NCBI GenBank assembly: GCA_025362535.1
Contig: JANYGE010000020.1
Span: 1 to 22,650, forward strand
DNA length: 22,650 nt
DNA from: Hyphomicrobiales bacterium
GTDB taxonomy: Bacteria > Pseudomonadota > Alphaproteobacteria > Rhizobiales > Aestuariivirgaceae
Direction: 5' to 3'
Below are positions 16,061 to 22,650 of this stretch, piece by piece. Both the position numbers and the translations under genes were made by a program. A model generated the notes under the pieces. The model ran no database searches, was not told the origin of the DNA, and was given only the letters and a program-made list of their open reading frames with translations. Positions within the stretch are counted from its first letter, which is position 1. Every line of letters begins with the position of its first letter.

Positions 16061-16815
16061 TGATCAGCCTGCTCGGAACTCTTCGCAAACTGCGCGAGGC
16101 TCCGAAACTCGAACCAGTTACTCTTGAGATTGAAGGACGGGAGGTGAAGCTCTCGTTTCGCCGCAATGCCAGATGCAAACGCATGGTTCTGCGCTTAACG
16201 TCTGATGGCATGGGCGCCGTTATCACGCTCTCACCGCGCGCCAGCAAGGTTGAAGCTTTGCGCTTTGCTGAAACATCAAAACCATGGCTCATCAAAACCA
16301 TGGAGAAGCGATCGCCTTCTGTGCCCTTTGCGGATGACCACAAAATTTTATTTCAAGGTCAACTCCACACCATCAAAGCCACGGGCGGGCGGCGCGGTCT
16401 CATTGCCTATGAGCAAAATGAGTTGATAATTTCAGTCCCGGGTGAGGCGGCCCATGTTTCGCGGCGTCTAAAAGATTGGTTAAAAGCCCAAGCCCAGGCC
16501 AAATTACAACAGGCCTCGCAAGACTATGCCGCAGCGATGCAAGCTCAGTTTCGCAAACTGACCATCAGAGATCAAAAAAGCCGCTGGGGTTCGTGCTCTG
16601 CTGCGGGAGATTTATCTTATTCATGGCGCCTGATCTTGGCACCACCAGAAGTTTTAGACTATGTCGCCGCCCATGAAGTGGCCCATCTCAAAGAAATGAA
16701 CCATGGTCCGCGGTTTTGGCGCTTGGTGGTGACTCATTGCAAAACCGCCAAACAAGCGCGGCGTTGGCTGCGGGACCATGGCCGAGAGCTGCACCGTTAT
16801 GGTGTTTCGCCCTAA
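16060..16815 (+). CDS. YgjP-type (M48-like) zinc metallopeptidase, SprT-like
   Basis: A 251-aa protein of the YgjP/WLM-like metallopeptidase family (COG1451). The zinc site is HEVAH at residues 205-209 within YVAAHEVAHLKEMNHGPRFW, with a further His at 215. KSRWGSCSAAGDLSYSWRLILAP before it is the family hallmark. The N-terminal half carries a basic segment (FRRNARCKRMVLRL), also usual here. Its physiological substrate is unknown; the family is widespread and often called predicted metal-dependent hydrolase. The ATG overlaps the phaZ stop by one base, so it is probably co-transcribed with senC and phaZ. Its stop overlaps the convergent PBP1a stop. Confidence 0.88.
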   Translation: MISLLGTLRKLREAPKLEPVTLEIEGREVKLSFRRNARCKRMVLRLTSDGMGAVITLSPRASKVEALRFAETSKPWLIKTMEKRSPSVPFADDHKILFQGQLHTIKATGGRRGLIAYEQNELIISVPGEAAHVSRRLKDWLKAQAQAKLQQASQDYAAAMQAQFRKLTIRDQKSRWGSCSAAGDLSYSWRLILAPPEVLDYVAAHEVAHLKEMNHGPRFWRLVVTHCKTAKQARRWLRDHGRELHRYGVSP

Positions 16816-18866
16816 TTTTTTCCAAAAATAAAATCGAAGAGATATTTTTTCTTTTTCTTCTTGGGTTCAGGCTGCGCCATGATGGAGTCATCAGTTTCCT
16901 GCAGCGGAGATACGGCCTCCGAAACTACGATGGGGTCTTCAGCCTGCACTTCAGCCACAGCGGGCTCCACATAACCTGGCAGTGCCGAAGGAATGAGCCC
17001 GTCATGTGCAGGTTCCATCACATCGCGCCAGACTAAGGTGGGCAATGATCCACCTGTCACATTTTTGGTTGGGCTATTGTCATCATTGCCCATCCATACT
17101 CCGGTCACCATATAGGGGGTGAAACCCACAAACCACGCATCGCGGTAATCTTGGCTGGTACCAGTTTTGCCACCAATATCAAAATCACCAAATTGCGCTT
17201 TGGTGGCAGTGCCATGCTGCACCACAGCACGGAACAATTGGTTCATCTCACCCAATTCATGGTCGGCCACCACTTGGCCCAAGCCATCACCACCGCGTTC
17301 GTAAAGCACTTTCCCACCGCGCGTTGTGATGCGCCGCACCACATAAGGCTGCACCGCTTTGCCACCATTGGCAAAGGGCACAAAAGCTGCGGTCAATTCC
17401 AGAGGGGTGACTTCCGATGTTCCCAAAGCAATCGAAGCATCATGCCCAAGGGGCGACATGATGCCGAGCCGCTCAGCGGTCAAAGCCACGTTTTCCGGCC
17501 CCACTGCTTGCGCCAGTTTTGCCGCAATCGTGTTGATCGATTGGGCAAAGGCATTTTCCAAAGTCACTGGGCCTTGATATTTGTTTTTATAATTCTGTGG
17601 CGCCCAATTTCCGTAACGGATGGGCTCATCGATCTCGACAGAGTCTGGCCTATAGCCATCCTGAAAAGCCGTGAGATACACAAAGGGTTTGAAGGCTGAA
17701 CCTGGCTGGCGCTTGGCTTTGGTCACGCGGTTATATTGGCTTTTCTTATAAGACCGTCCACCCACCATAGCCGTCACGGCACCCGTTGTGTCGAGCACCA
17801 CGACAGCGCCTTCACTCACACCAAGTTTTTTGCCACTTTCTTGCAAGCGCTTGCGCAAAGATTTTTCGGCATTGTTTTGAATGACCGGGTCAATTGTCGT
17901 TTCAATCACAATTGACTGATCATAGCTTTTAACCAGCAGCGGCAATTGCTCGGCAATCCAATCCACTGCATATTGTTTGGCGGGAATATAATCAGACGAT
18001 ACCACACTTGAAGGAGCTACAATCGAAGCCTGGCCCTCCTCAGCCGTGATGAAATTTTCACGCACCATCGCATCCACCACAAGGGAAGCCCGTGCAGCCG
18101 AAGCTTCTGGATGAGTGGTAGGGTTATAAGTGGTTGGGGCTTTCAACATGCCGGCCAAAGTGGCGGCTTCCATAATTGAAAGTTCAGCAGCAGGTTTGTT
18201 GAAAAACACATGCGCGGCCTGCTCAATACCATTGGCATTGGGCGCAAAGTAAACGCGGTTGAGATAAAGTTGGAGAATCTCATCTTTGGTAAATTTAGAT
18301 TCCAACCAAATGGCCAGCACTGCTTCTTGGGCTTTGCGCCGGACGGTTTTTTCTGGCGTTAAAAACAAATTCTTGGCCAGCTGTTGCGTAAGCGTTGAGC
18401 CGCCTTGCACCATATGACCCGCCATCACATTACGGGTGATGGCGCGCGCCAAACCAAGTGGATCCACCCCGTAATGCGACCGAAACCGATGATCCTCAAT
18501 GGCAATCACTGCATTAGGGACATAATCCGGAAGTTCACTGAGACGTGCTGTATCGCCAAAAAAGGCACCCTGCTCTGAAAGCACCGTGCCATCGGAGGCG
18601 AGCATCATGATGCCGGGTTCACGTTCGGGAATTTGCAAGAGTCCGCGCGCATCTAAGCTGAACCAAATATAAGCAAAGCCAAGGCAGCCTACGACCGTTC
18701 CCCAAAATCCGAGCACAAAGAAAAATCTGATCAGCCGACCCAAAAGCGAGCGTCTGCGTTTTTGCCGTTTAGCATCAGGCACACGGCTCCGATCAGTGTC
18801 GGCAAAAAGCTGAGGCTCCGTGCGGACCCTCTGCCTCTTGTTCCTCTTGCCGACAAACAATCCCAT
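16812..18866 (-). CDS. Class A penicillin-binding protein 1A (glycosyltransferase/transpeptidase)
   Basis: Bifunctional peptidoglycan synthase (684 aa) anchored in the inner membrane. A very basic cytoplasmic N-terminus precedes one membrane helix at about residues 48-72. The GT51 domain shows catalytic Glu near 124 in IAIEDHRFRSHYGVDPLG, GGSTLTQQLAKNLFL and RKAQEAVLAIWLESKFTKDEILQLYLN. The transpeptidase has the active Ser near 390 in RQPGSAFKPF (SxxK), SIN near 443, and KTG in GGKTGTSQDYRDAWFVGFTP. I chose the ATG at 18866; a TTG at 18896 is the alternative. The C-terminus is unusual: an acidic tail followed by six consecutive lysines and YLFDFIFGKN. The last codons overlap the convergent metallopeptidase stop. 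Confidence 0.93.
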   Translation of the reverse strand: MGLFVGKRNKRQRVRTEPQLFADTDRSRVPDAKRQKRRRSLLGRLIRFFFVLGFWGTVVGCLGFAYIWFSLDARGLLQIPEREPGIMMLASDGTVLSEQGAFFGDTARLSELPDYVPNAVIAIEDHRFRSHYGVDPLGLARAITRNVMAGHMVQGGSTLTQQLAKNLFLTPEKTVRRKAQEAVLAIWLESKFTKDEILQLYLNRVYFAPNANGIEQAAHVFFNKPAAELSIMEAATLAGMLKAPTTYNPTTHPEASAARASLVVDAMVRENFITAEEGQASIVAPSSVVSSDYIPAKQYAVDWIAEQLPLLVKSYDQSIVIETTIDPVIQNNAEKSLRKRLQESGKKLGVSEGAVVVLDTTGAVTAMVGGRSYKKSQYNRVTKAKRQPGSAFKPFVYLTAFQDGYRPDSVEIDEPIRYGNWAPQNYKNKYQGPVTLENAFAQSINTIAAKLAQAVGPENVALTAERLGIMSPLGHDASIALGTSEVTPLELTAAFVPFANGGKAVQPYVVRRITTRGGKVLYERGGDGLGQVVADHELGEMNQLFRAVVQHGTATKAQFGDFDIGGKTGTSQDYRDAWFVGFTPYMVTGVWMGNDDNSPTKNVTGGSLPTLVWRDVMEPAHDGLIPSALPGYVEPAVAEVQAEDPIVVSEAVSPLQETDDSIMAQPEPKKKKKKYLFDFIFGKN

Positions 18867-18930
18867 TAAAGCGCCCCCGCAACCCCGCCTTTTCAATCAA
18901 AGAGGGCAGCGATAATTAGCACCTAATCCC

Positions 18931-18952
18931 TTGACCAAAGATGAATGGTCAA
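18931..18952. repeat. Inverted repeat upstream of the PBP gene
   Basis: TTGACCA (18931-18937) and TGGTCAA (18946-18952) are perfectly complementary 7-bp arms around an 8-base spacer. It lies 65 bp upstream of the PBP start and 58 bp beyond the end of the dehydratase gene. It could be a regulator site for the PBP gene or a weak hairpin. Confidence 0.5.
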
Positions 18953-18959
18953 ACTTAAG

Positions 18960-18998
18960 CCACAAGGATTTTTGTCTTGAAACATGGACAAAAAGTGG
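18960..18998 (-). terminator. Hairpin after the UxaA-family gene
   Basis: TTTTTGTC (18969-18976) pairs with GACAAAAA (18987-18994) around a 10-base loop, and flanking CCAC (18960-18963) and GTGG (18995-18998) can add an outer stem with a bulge. It lies just past the dehydratase stop (19010). The arms are AT-rich and no T-run follows, so it is a weak terminator or a protein site; the assignment is uncertain. Confidence 0.35.
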
Positions 18999-19009
18999 CG
19001 CGATCAAGA

Positions 19010-20530
19010 TTACATTACGGCGCCAACATACCAGGGCACATATTCATTATCGCCATAGCCCAAGTCTTCTGATTTGGTTTTCTGGCCGGAAGCCGTGCGT
19101 AAAATCATATCAAAAATTTCCTGGCCCTTGGTTTCCAGTGAAACACCCTCGATGATGTCCCCGCAGTTAATATCCATATCATCCATCATGCGGCGATAAA
19201 TATCGGAATTGGTTGCTAGTTTGATCGATGGGCAAGGTTTATTGCCATAAGCCGAGCCGCGGCCCGTGGTGAAACACATGATATTGGCTCCCCCCGCCAC
19301 CTGGCCAGTGGCCGACACCGGGTCATAGCCCGGTGTATCCATAAACACGAAGCCCTTGGTGGTCACCGGTTCAGCATAGCGATAAACTGCTGTCATTGGC
19401 GTCGTGCCGCCCTTGGCGGCTGCGCCCAAAGATTTTTCCAGAATGGTTGTAAGGCCGCCAAGTTTATTGCCAGGAGAGGGATTATTGTTCATCTCCATAT
19501 TGTTGCGCGCGGTGTAATCTTCCCACCACTTGATAATCTCAACCAGCTTTTCGCCCACATCCTGAGTGACCGCACGGCGCGTGAGCAAATGTTCAGCGCC
19601 ATAAATTTCTGGGGTCTCAGATAAAATAGCCGTGCCGCCATGGCGCACCAGAATATCAACAGCAGCCCCCAAAGCAGGGTTGGCCGTAATACCGGAATAG
19701 CCATCAGAACCGCCACATTGCAGCGCCAAGATCAATTCCGAAGCTGAACAGGTTTCACGTTTTTGGGCATTCACCGCAGGTAACATCGCCTTCACCGCTT
19801 CAACGCCAGCCGCCACAGTTTTCTTGGTGCCGCCAGTTTCTTGAATTGTCATGGTGCGGAAGGTTTCACCTTCCTCAACACCATAGGCTTGTTTGAAGCG
19901 CGGAATCTGGAAGCCTTCGCAGCCGAGGCCAACCATCATCACGCCGCCCATATTGGGGTTTGTCGCATAGCCCCAAGCGGTGCGTTTGAAGATATCGAAA
20001 ATAACGCCGCGATAATCAATAACACAGCCATTATCTTGGGTGAGGGCCACCACACCATCAATATTTGGATAATCCTTCAGAATGCCGGAGCGATTGATCT
20101 CTTGGGCAATGAAAGTGGCAACTGTGGCCGAGCAATTCACGGAAGTCATAATACCAATATAATTGCGCGTCCCCACCTTGCCATTCTTGCGGCGAAAGCC
20201 CTGGAAGGTGGCGCGGTCCTGTTCTGGCAGCATGTCAACGGGCTTTACCCCTTGCGAAAAGGCATAATCATGCGATAGCGCCCCCATTTCTACATTATGC
20301 TCATGCACCCAGTCCCCGCTGGCAATATCAGATTTGGCAAAGCCGATAATCTGGCCGAACTTGCGGATCGGCGTGCCTTTGGCAATGGCACCAGAAGCCA
20401 TTTTATGCCCGCGCATAATGCGCGCCAGAGCCGTTACACCTTCGCTGGGAGTCTCGCCCTTTTCCACAATGCGGGTGCTGATCAACACATTGTCATTGGT
20501 GTTTAAGCGCAACATTGCGGGTGCTTGCAT
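19010..20530 (-). CDS. UxaA/GarD-family sugar-acid dehydratase
   Basis: Cytoplasmic dehydratase (506 aa) of the altronate/galactarate dehydratase family, which makes 2-keto-3-deoxy sugar acids. An N-terminal SAF-type domain covers about residues 5-95 (IRKFGQIIGFAKSDIASGDWVHEHN). The catalytic part follows with FQGFRRKNGKVGTRNYIGI, a TQDNGCVID segment, ALQCGGSDGYSGITANPALG, and a TGRGSAYGNKPCPSIKLATN segment; several conserved Cys suit the family's metal site. Altronate is the classic substrate. Divergent pairing with a sugar dehydrogenase and a lactonase suggests L-fuconate or a similar acid, as proposed for UxaA homologues of the Campylobacter fucose locus. The ATG at 20530 is chosen; GGCGAG lies 10 nt upstream. 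A 22-bp palindrome lies 17 bp before it. Confidence 0.9.
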   Translation of the reverse strand: MQAPAMLRLNTNDNVLISTRIVEKGETPSEGVTALARIMRGHKMASGAIAKGTPIRKFGQIIGFAKSDIASGDWVHEHNVEMGALSHDYAFSQGVKPVDMLPEQDRATFQGFRRKNGKVGTRNYIGIMTSVNCSATVATFIAQEINRSGILKDYPNIDGVVALTQDNGCVIDYRGVIFDIFKRTAWGYATNPNMGGVMMVGLGCEGFQIPRFKQAYGVEEGETFRTMTIQETGGTKKTVAAGVEAVKAMLPAVNAQKRETCSASELILALQCGGSDGYSGITANPALGAAVDILVRHGGTAILSETPEIYGAEHLLTRRAVTQDVGEKLVEIIKWWEDYTARNNMEMNNNPSPGNKLGGLTTILEKSLGAAAKGGTTPMTAVYRYAEPVTTKGFVFMDTPGYDPVSATGQVAGGANIMCFTTGRGSAYGNKPCPSIKLATNSDIYRRMMDDMDINCGDIIEGVSLETKGQEIFDMILRTASGQKTKSEDLGYGDNEYVPWYVGAVM

Positions 20531-20547
20531 GATCTGGATTCTCGCCT

Positions 20548-20569
20548 TGAAACTGTTATAACAGTTTCA
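20548..20569. promoter_or_regulatory. Perfect 22-bp palindrome between dehydratase and reductase genes
   Basis: TGAAACTGTTA (20548-20558) is followed at once by its exact reverse complement, TAACAGTTTCA (20559-20569). It lies in the 86-bp divergent promoter region of the UxaA-family and aldo-keto reductase genes. The core TGTTATAACA (TGT-N4-ACA) has the form of many GntR-family operators. It is the likely site of a local repressor for the sugar-acid genes. Confidence 0.8.
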
Positions 20570-20573
20570 TAGT

Positions 20574-20587
20574 CGCTGCCCGCAGCG
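20574..20587. repeat. Short GC-rich inverted repeat beside the palindrome
   Basis: CGCTGC (20574-20579), CC, GCAGCG (20582-20587). It begins four bases after the 22-bp palindrome on the reductase side and would sit in or near the leader of that mRNA. The role is unknown and chance is possible. Confidence 0.35.
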
Positions 20588-20616
20588 AAAACAACAATCT
20601 TGAGGCCTAAACCAGA

Positions 20617-21642
20617 ATGAAAAAACGTCTCTTTAAAGCTCCCTCTGGAGCCAGCATCTCATTTACCGAGCTTGGTTTTGGGTCTGCCCCTCTGGGCAAC
20701 CTTTATCATGCGGTAACGGAAGCCGCAGCCCAAGCCACTTTGAATACCGCTTGGACCCAAGGGGTGCGCTATTTTGATACAGCTCCTCTTTATGGTCTGG
20801 GTCTTTCTGAAACCCGGCTCAATCATTTCCTGCGCGATAAAAAGCGCGATTCCTATGTGCTCTCGACAAAAATTGGCCGTACCCTTGAAGTGTGCCCGCC
20901 GGACCAACGCACTGGCATTGGCAAATTTTTTAACACGCCAAATCGCAAAGAAGTTTTTGATTACAGTTATGATGGCGTGATGCGCTCCCTCGAGTTTTCG
21001 CTCGAACGTCTCGGCATAGATAGTATTGATATTGTCTATGCCCATGATTGCGACGTCTTCACTCACGGTTCGGAAGCCAAACGTGATGAACATGTCAAAA
21101 CCTTTATGGCTGGTGGCTATAAGGCGCTGGTCAAATTGCGTGATCAAAAAGTGATTAAAGCCTTTGGTGCTGGCGTGAATGAGTGGCAGGTTTGTGAAAC
21201 CTTAGTCAAGTCTGGCGATTTTGATTTGTTCTTGTTGGCTGGGCGTTATACCCTGCTGGAACAAGAAGCGCTCAATTCCTTCCTGCCGCTGTGCCAAGAG
21301 CGTGGCATCGGCATTGTGTTGGGCGGGCCCTATAATTCCGGCATTCTTGCTACTGGCCCCAAGAAGGGGGCTTTCTATAATTATGATCCAGCCCCCAAAG
21401 CAATCTTGGAGCGGGTGGGAAAAATTGAAGCAATTTGCAAATCCTACAAAGTGAAATTGGCCGAAGCCGCCTTGCGTTTCCCGCTGCTGCATCCCTCTGT
21501 TATCTCGGTCATTCCAGGGGCCGTCACACCGCAACAGGTTGCTCTCAATGTAAAAACCCTAAAAGCCAAATTGCCGAAAGCCCTGTGGAAAGATTTGAAA
21601 GCCAAGGGATTGATGGATGAGAGAGCTATAATCGCAAAATGA
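20617..21642 (+). CDS. Aldo-keto reductase, probable L-fucose (aldose 1-) dehydrogenase
   Basis: Cytoplasmic NAD(P)-dependent oxidoreductase (341 aa) with the aldo-keto reductase barrel. The catalytic tetrad is visible: Asp54 and Tyr59 in VRYFDTAPLYGLGLSE, Lys85 in VLSTKIGR, and His143 in IDIVYAHDCD. GAGVNEWQVC and the LRFPLLHPSVISVIPGA segment are family signatures. The version with HDCDVFTHG and LLAGRYTLLEQEAL resembles L-fucose/D-threo-aldose 1-dehydrogenases, which oxidise the sugar to its lactone; the lactonase gene directly follows, supporting that reading. The start ATG at 20617 has GAGG about 11 nt upstream. The stop overlaps the next start (ATGA). Exact sugar specificity is inferred. 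Confidence 0.88.
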   Translation: MKKRLFKAPSGASISFTELGFGSAPLGNLYHAVTEAAAQATLNTAWTQGVRYFDTAPLYGLGLSETRLNHFLRDKKRDSYVLSTKIGRTLEVCPPDQRTGIGKFFNTPNRKEVFDYSYDGVMRSLEFSLERLGIDSIDIVYAHDCDVFTHGSEAKRDEHVKTFMAGGYKALVKLRDQKVIKAFGAGVNEWQVCETLVKSGDFDLFLLAGRYTLLEQEALNSFLPLCQERGIGIVLGGPYNSGILATGPKKGAFYNYDPAPKAILERVGKIEAICKSYKVKLAEAALRFPLLHPSVISVIPGAVTPQQVALNVKTLKAKLPKALWKDLKAKGLMDERAIIAK

Positions 21643-22460
21643 AAATCGATTCACACCAACATTTCTGGTCGCCAACTCGCGGTGACTACGGTTGGATGGG
21701 TGGCGCAGGCTTAGAGCATCTGCGCCGGCCTTTCCTGCCATCAGACTTACAAACCCATCTCAAAACATTTGGTATTGATCGCACCGTATTGGTGCAAGCC
21801 GCACCCACGGTGAATGAAACCGAATATATGTTGGGCGTGGCTGATGCGACGGATTTTATCGCTAAGGTCGTCGGCTGGATAGATTTTGAAAATCGTGATG
21901 ACGTGAAACATCTTCAACGCTTGGCCAATCACCCTAAATTTTCCGGTGTCAGGCCGATGATTCAGGATCTCCCTGACCCAGAATGGATGCACCGCAAAGA
22001 TGTGGCTTGGGCCTTTGACGCCATCATTGATCTTGATCTGACTTTTGATGCCTTGGGCTTTCCTATACATATAGAACCTTTCCAACGCCTGTTTGATCGC
22101 TACCCCAGCATGCGCATTGTTATTGACCACTGCATGAAGCCACGCATCCGCGATGCAGCTTTCGCAGATTGGGCCACCGGATTGCATAAATTAGCCGAAA
22201 CCACCCCGGTCTTTTGCAAGCTTTCCGGTCTCGCCACTGAGGCTAAGCTGGGTTGGACCACAGAGATTTTAGCCCCCTATGCCCGACATATTATCAAGAG
22301 TTTTGGGCCATCGCGCGTCATGTGGGGCTCGGATTGGCCGGTTCTGGAATTAAACGGGTCCTATCCATCTTGGCATGATGCAGCTCAAGCTTGCGTGGAA
22401 AACACTGAGAGCGATCAAATCTTTGGCGCAACCGCAGCGCAATTTTATCGGATTAAATGA
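21639..22460 (+). CDS. Amidohydrolase, probable L-fuconolactonase (COG3618)
   Basis: TIM-barrel metal-dependent hydrolase (273 aa) of the COG3618 lactonase group. The metal-binding HxH (His6, His8) is in KIDSHQHFWSPTRGDYGWM. LPSDLQTHLKTFGIDRTVLVQAAPTVNET, VVGWIDFEN, GVRPMIQDLPDPEWM, VIDHCMKPRI with another metal His, KLSGLATEA and the MWGSDWPV motif with the catalytic Asp all match L-fucono-1,5-lactonase relatives. It would open the lactone made by the upstream dehydrogenase, giving the sugar acid for the UxaA-family dehydratase. The start overlaps the reductase stop by four bases, so the two are translationally coupled. Rhamnono- or galactonolactone are alternative substrates. Confidence 0.88.
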   Translation: MKIDSHQHFWSPTRGDYGWMGGAGLEHLRRPFLPSDLQTHLKTFGIDRTVLVQAAPTVNETEYMLGVADATDFIAKVVGWIDFENRDDVKHLQRLANHPKFSGVRPMIQDLPDPEWMHRKDVAWAFDAIIDLDLTFDALGFPIHIEPFQRLFDRYPSMRIVIDHCMKPRIRDAAFADWATGLHKLAETTPVFCKLSGLATEAKLGWTTEILAPYARHIIKSFGPSRVMWGSDWPVLELNGSYPSWHDAAQACVENTESDQIFGATAAQFYRIK

Positions 22461-22489
22461 TGTTAAAAACTCAAATAATAAGGTGCGAA

Positions 22490-22503
22490 CACATTATATT
22501 GTG
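22490..22503. repeat. Imperfect palindrome upstream of the last gene
   Basis: CACATTATATTGTG matches its own reverse complement at 12 of 14 positions. It overlaps the first two bases of the next inverted repeat. It might be a regulator site; evidence is only symmetry and position. Confidence 0.3.
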
Positions 22504-22525
22504 ATGTAAATACATCTTTACATCA
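22502..22525. promoter_or_regulatory. Overlapping inverted repeats, likely operator of the last gene
   Basis: TGATGTAAA (22502-22510) and TTTACATCA (22517-22525) are perfect 9-bp arms around the spacer TACATC. That spacer also pairs with GATGTA (22503-22508) to form GATGTA-AA-TACATC. There are thus three half-sites in 24 bp. The core TGTAAATACA (TGT-N4-ACA) has the same layout as the palindrome at 20548-20569. A possible promoter, TGTAAA (22505-22510) and TATATT (22529-22534) with an 18-bp spacer, is covered by the site, which suits repression. Confidence 0.65.
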
Positions 22526-22571
22526 TTTTATATTGCCGTCATGGTGGCTTCATTCACTTGAGGAGACTGCC

Positions 22572-22650
22572 ATGATTGACGCTTCAGAAACTTCACCCCA
22601 CACCGCCTTGGTTCGTGCCGATTTGGCCAAGCTTGGTTTGCGCTGGTTGG
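22572..22650 (+). CDS. Start of an unidentified protein, cut by the window end
   Basis: ATG at 22572 with AGGAGA five bases upstream opens a frame that stays open to the edge. Only 26 residues are visible, beginning MIDASETSPHTALVRADLAK and ending in LRW-L. I do not recognise the family from so little. It lies 111 bp behind the lactonase gene on the same strand and has its own operator-like repeats, so it probably forms a separate transcription unit of the same sugar regulon, but that is inference. Confidence 0.7.
   Translation, partial: MIDASETSPHTALVRADLAKLGLRWL

Noticed and set aside
22489..22504. NrdR-box-like sequence before the last gene
   Set aside because: It matches the consensus only partly, no second properly spaced box is found, and the visible protein start does not look like a ribonucleotide reductase.
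1..22650. Mobile element, prophage, CRISPR or defence island
   Set aside because: No transposase, integrase, terminal repeats, spaced direct repeats or defence-type genes are visible; gene content and composition are uniform housekeeping and metabolic.

Overview
The window looks like chromosomal DNA of an alphaproteobacterium of the Hyphomicrobiales (Rhizobiales) type with roughly balanced GC. That rests on recognisable family-level matches: a ChvI/ChvG pair followed by a short HPr kinase, a mannose-type EIIA and HPr; an ActS/ActR (RegB/RegA) pair next to a SCO/SenC protein; a FrcB-FrcC-FrcA-FrcK sugar transporter with a ROK regulator; an MbfA-type iron exporter; MmcB; and a rhizobial-style intracellular PHB depolymerase. 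All identifications are from reading the proteins; no database search was run. I saw no rRNA, tRNA, CRISPR array, insertion sequence or phage gene. The window is densely coding, and the longest gap (3676-3910) is about 235 bp.

Layout. 1-1045: 3' part of a D-2-hydroxyacid dehydrogenase that runs in from the left edge. 1049-3675 (minus): ROK regulator (frcR-like), an overlapping RbsD/FucU mutarotase, then a ferritin/VIT1 iron exporter (mbfA-like). 3911-7535 (plus): frcB, a hairpin, frcC, frcA and frcK, divergent from the regulator across a region carrying a strong inverted repeat. 7532-7963 (minus): a pyridoxamine-oxidase-fold (HugZ-like) protein. 8054-12214 (plus): chvI, chvG, hprK, EIIA-Man, HPr and mmcB, mostly joined by short overlaps. 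12215-14139 (minus): actS then actR. 14193-16815 (plus): SCO/SenC, PHB depolymerase and a YgjP-type metalloprotease. 16812-18866 (minus): a class A penicillin-binding protein. 19010-22460: a UxaA-family dehydratase (minus) divergent from an aldo-keto reductase and an amidohydrolase (plus). A further gene begins at 22572 and leaves the window.

How the genes work together. The left half imports a monosaccharide (fructose/ribose/mannose type by family) under ROK control, with a mutarotase and a kinase attached. The right end is best read as an oxidative, non-phosphorylating L-fucose-type route: sugar dehydrogenase, lactonase, then a UxaA-type sugar-acid dehydratase. This resembles the gene content of the Campylobacter fucose locus. 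The centre holds global regulation: acid/envelope sensing (ChvG/ChvI), carbon/nitrogen PTS signalling (HprK/EIIA/HPr), redox sensing (ActS/ActR) and carbon storage turnover (PhaZ).

The most interesting non-coding signals are three. One is a strong inverted repeat plus a distant third half-site in front of frcB. Another is a perfect 22-bp palindrome between the dehydratase and the reductase. The third is a cluster of overlapping inverted repeats before the last gene, whose core shares the TGT-N4-ACA layout of the palindrome. I did not find a convincing wholly new system; most genes belong to known families and the novelty is in regulation and arrangement.
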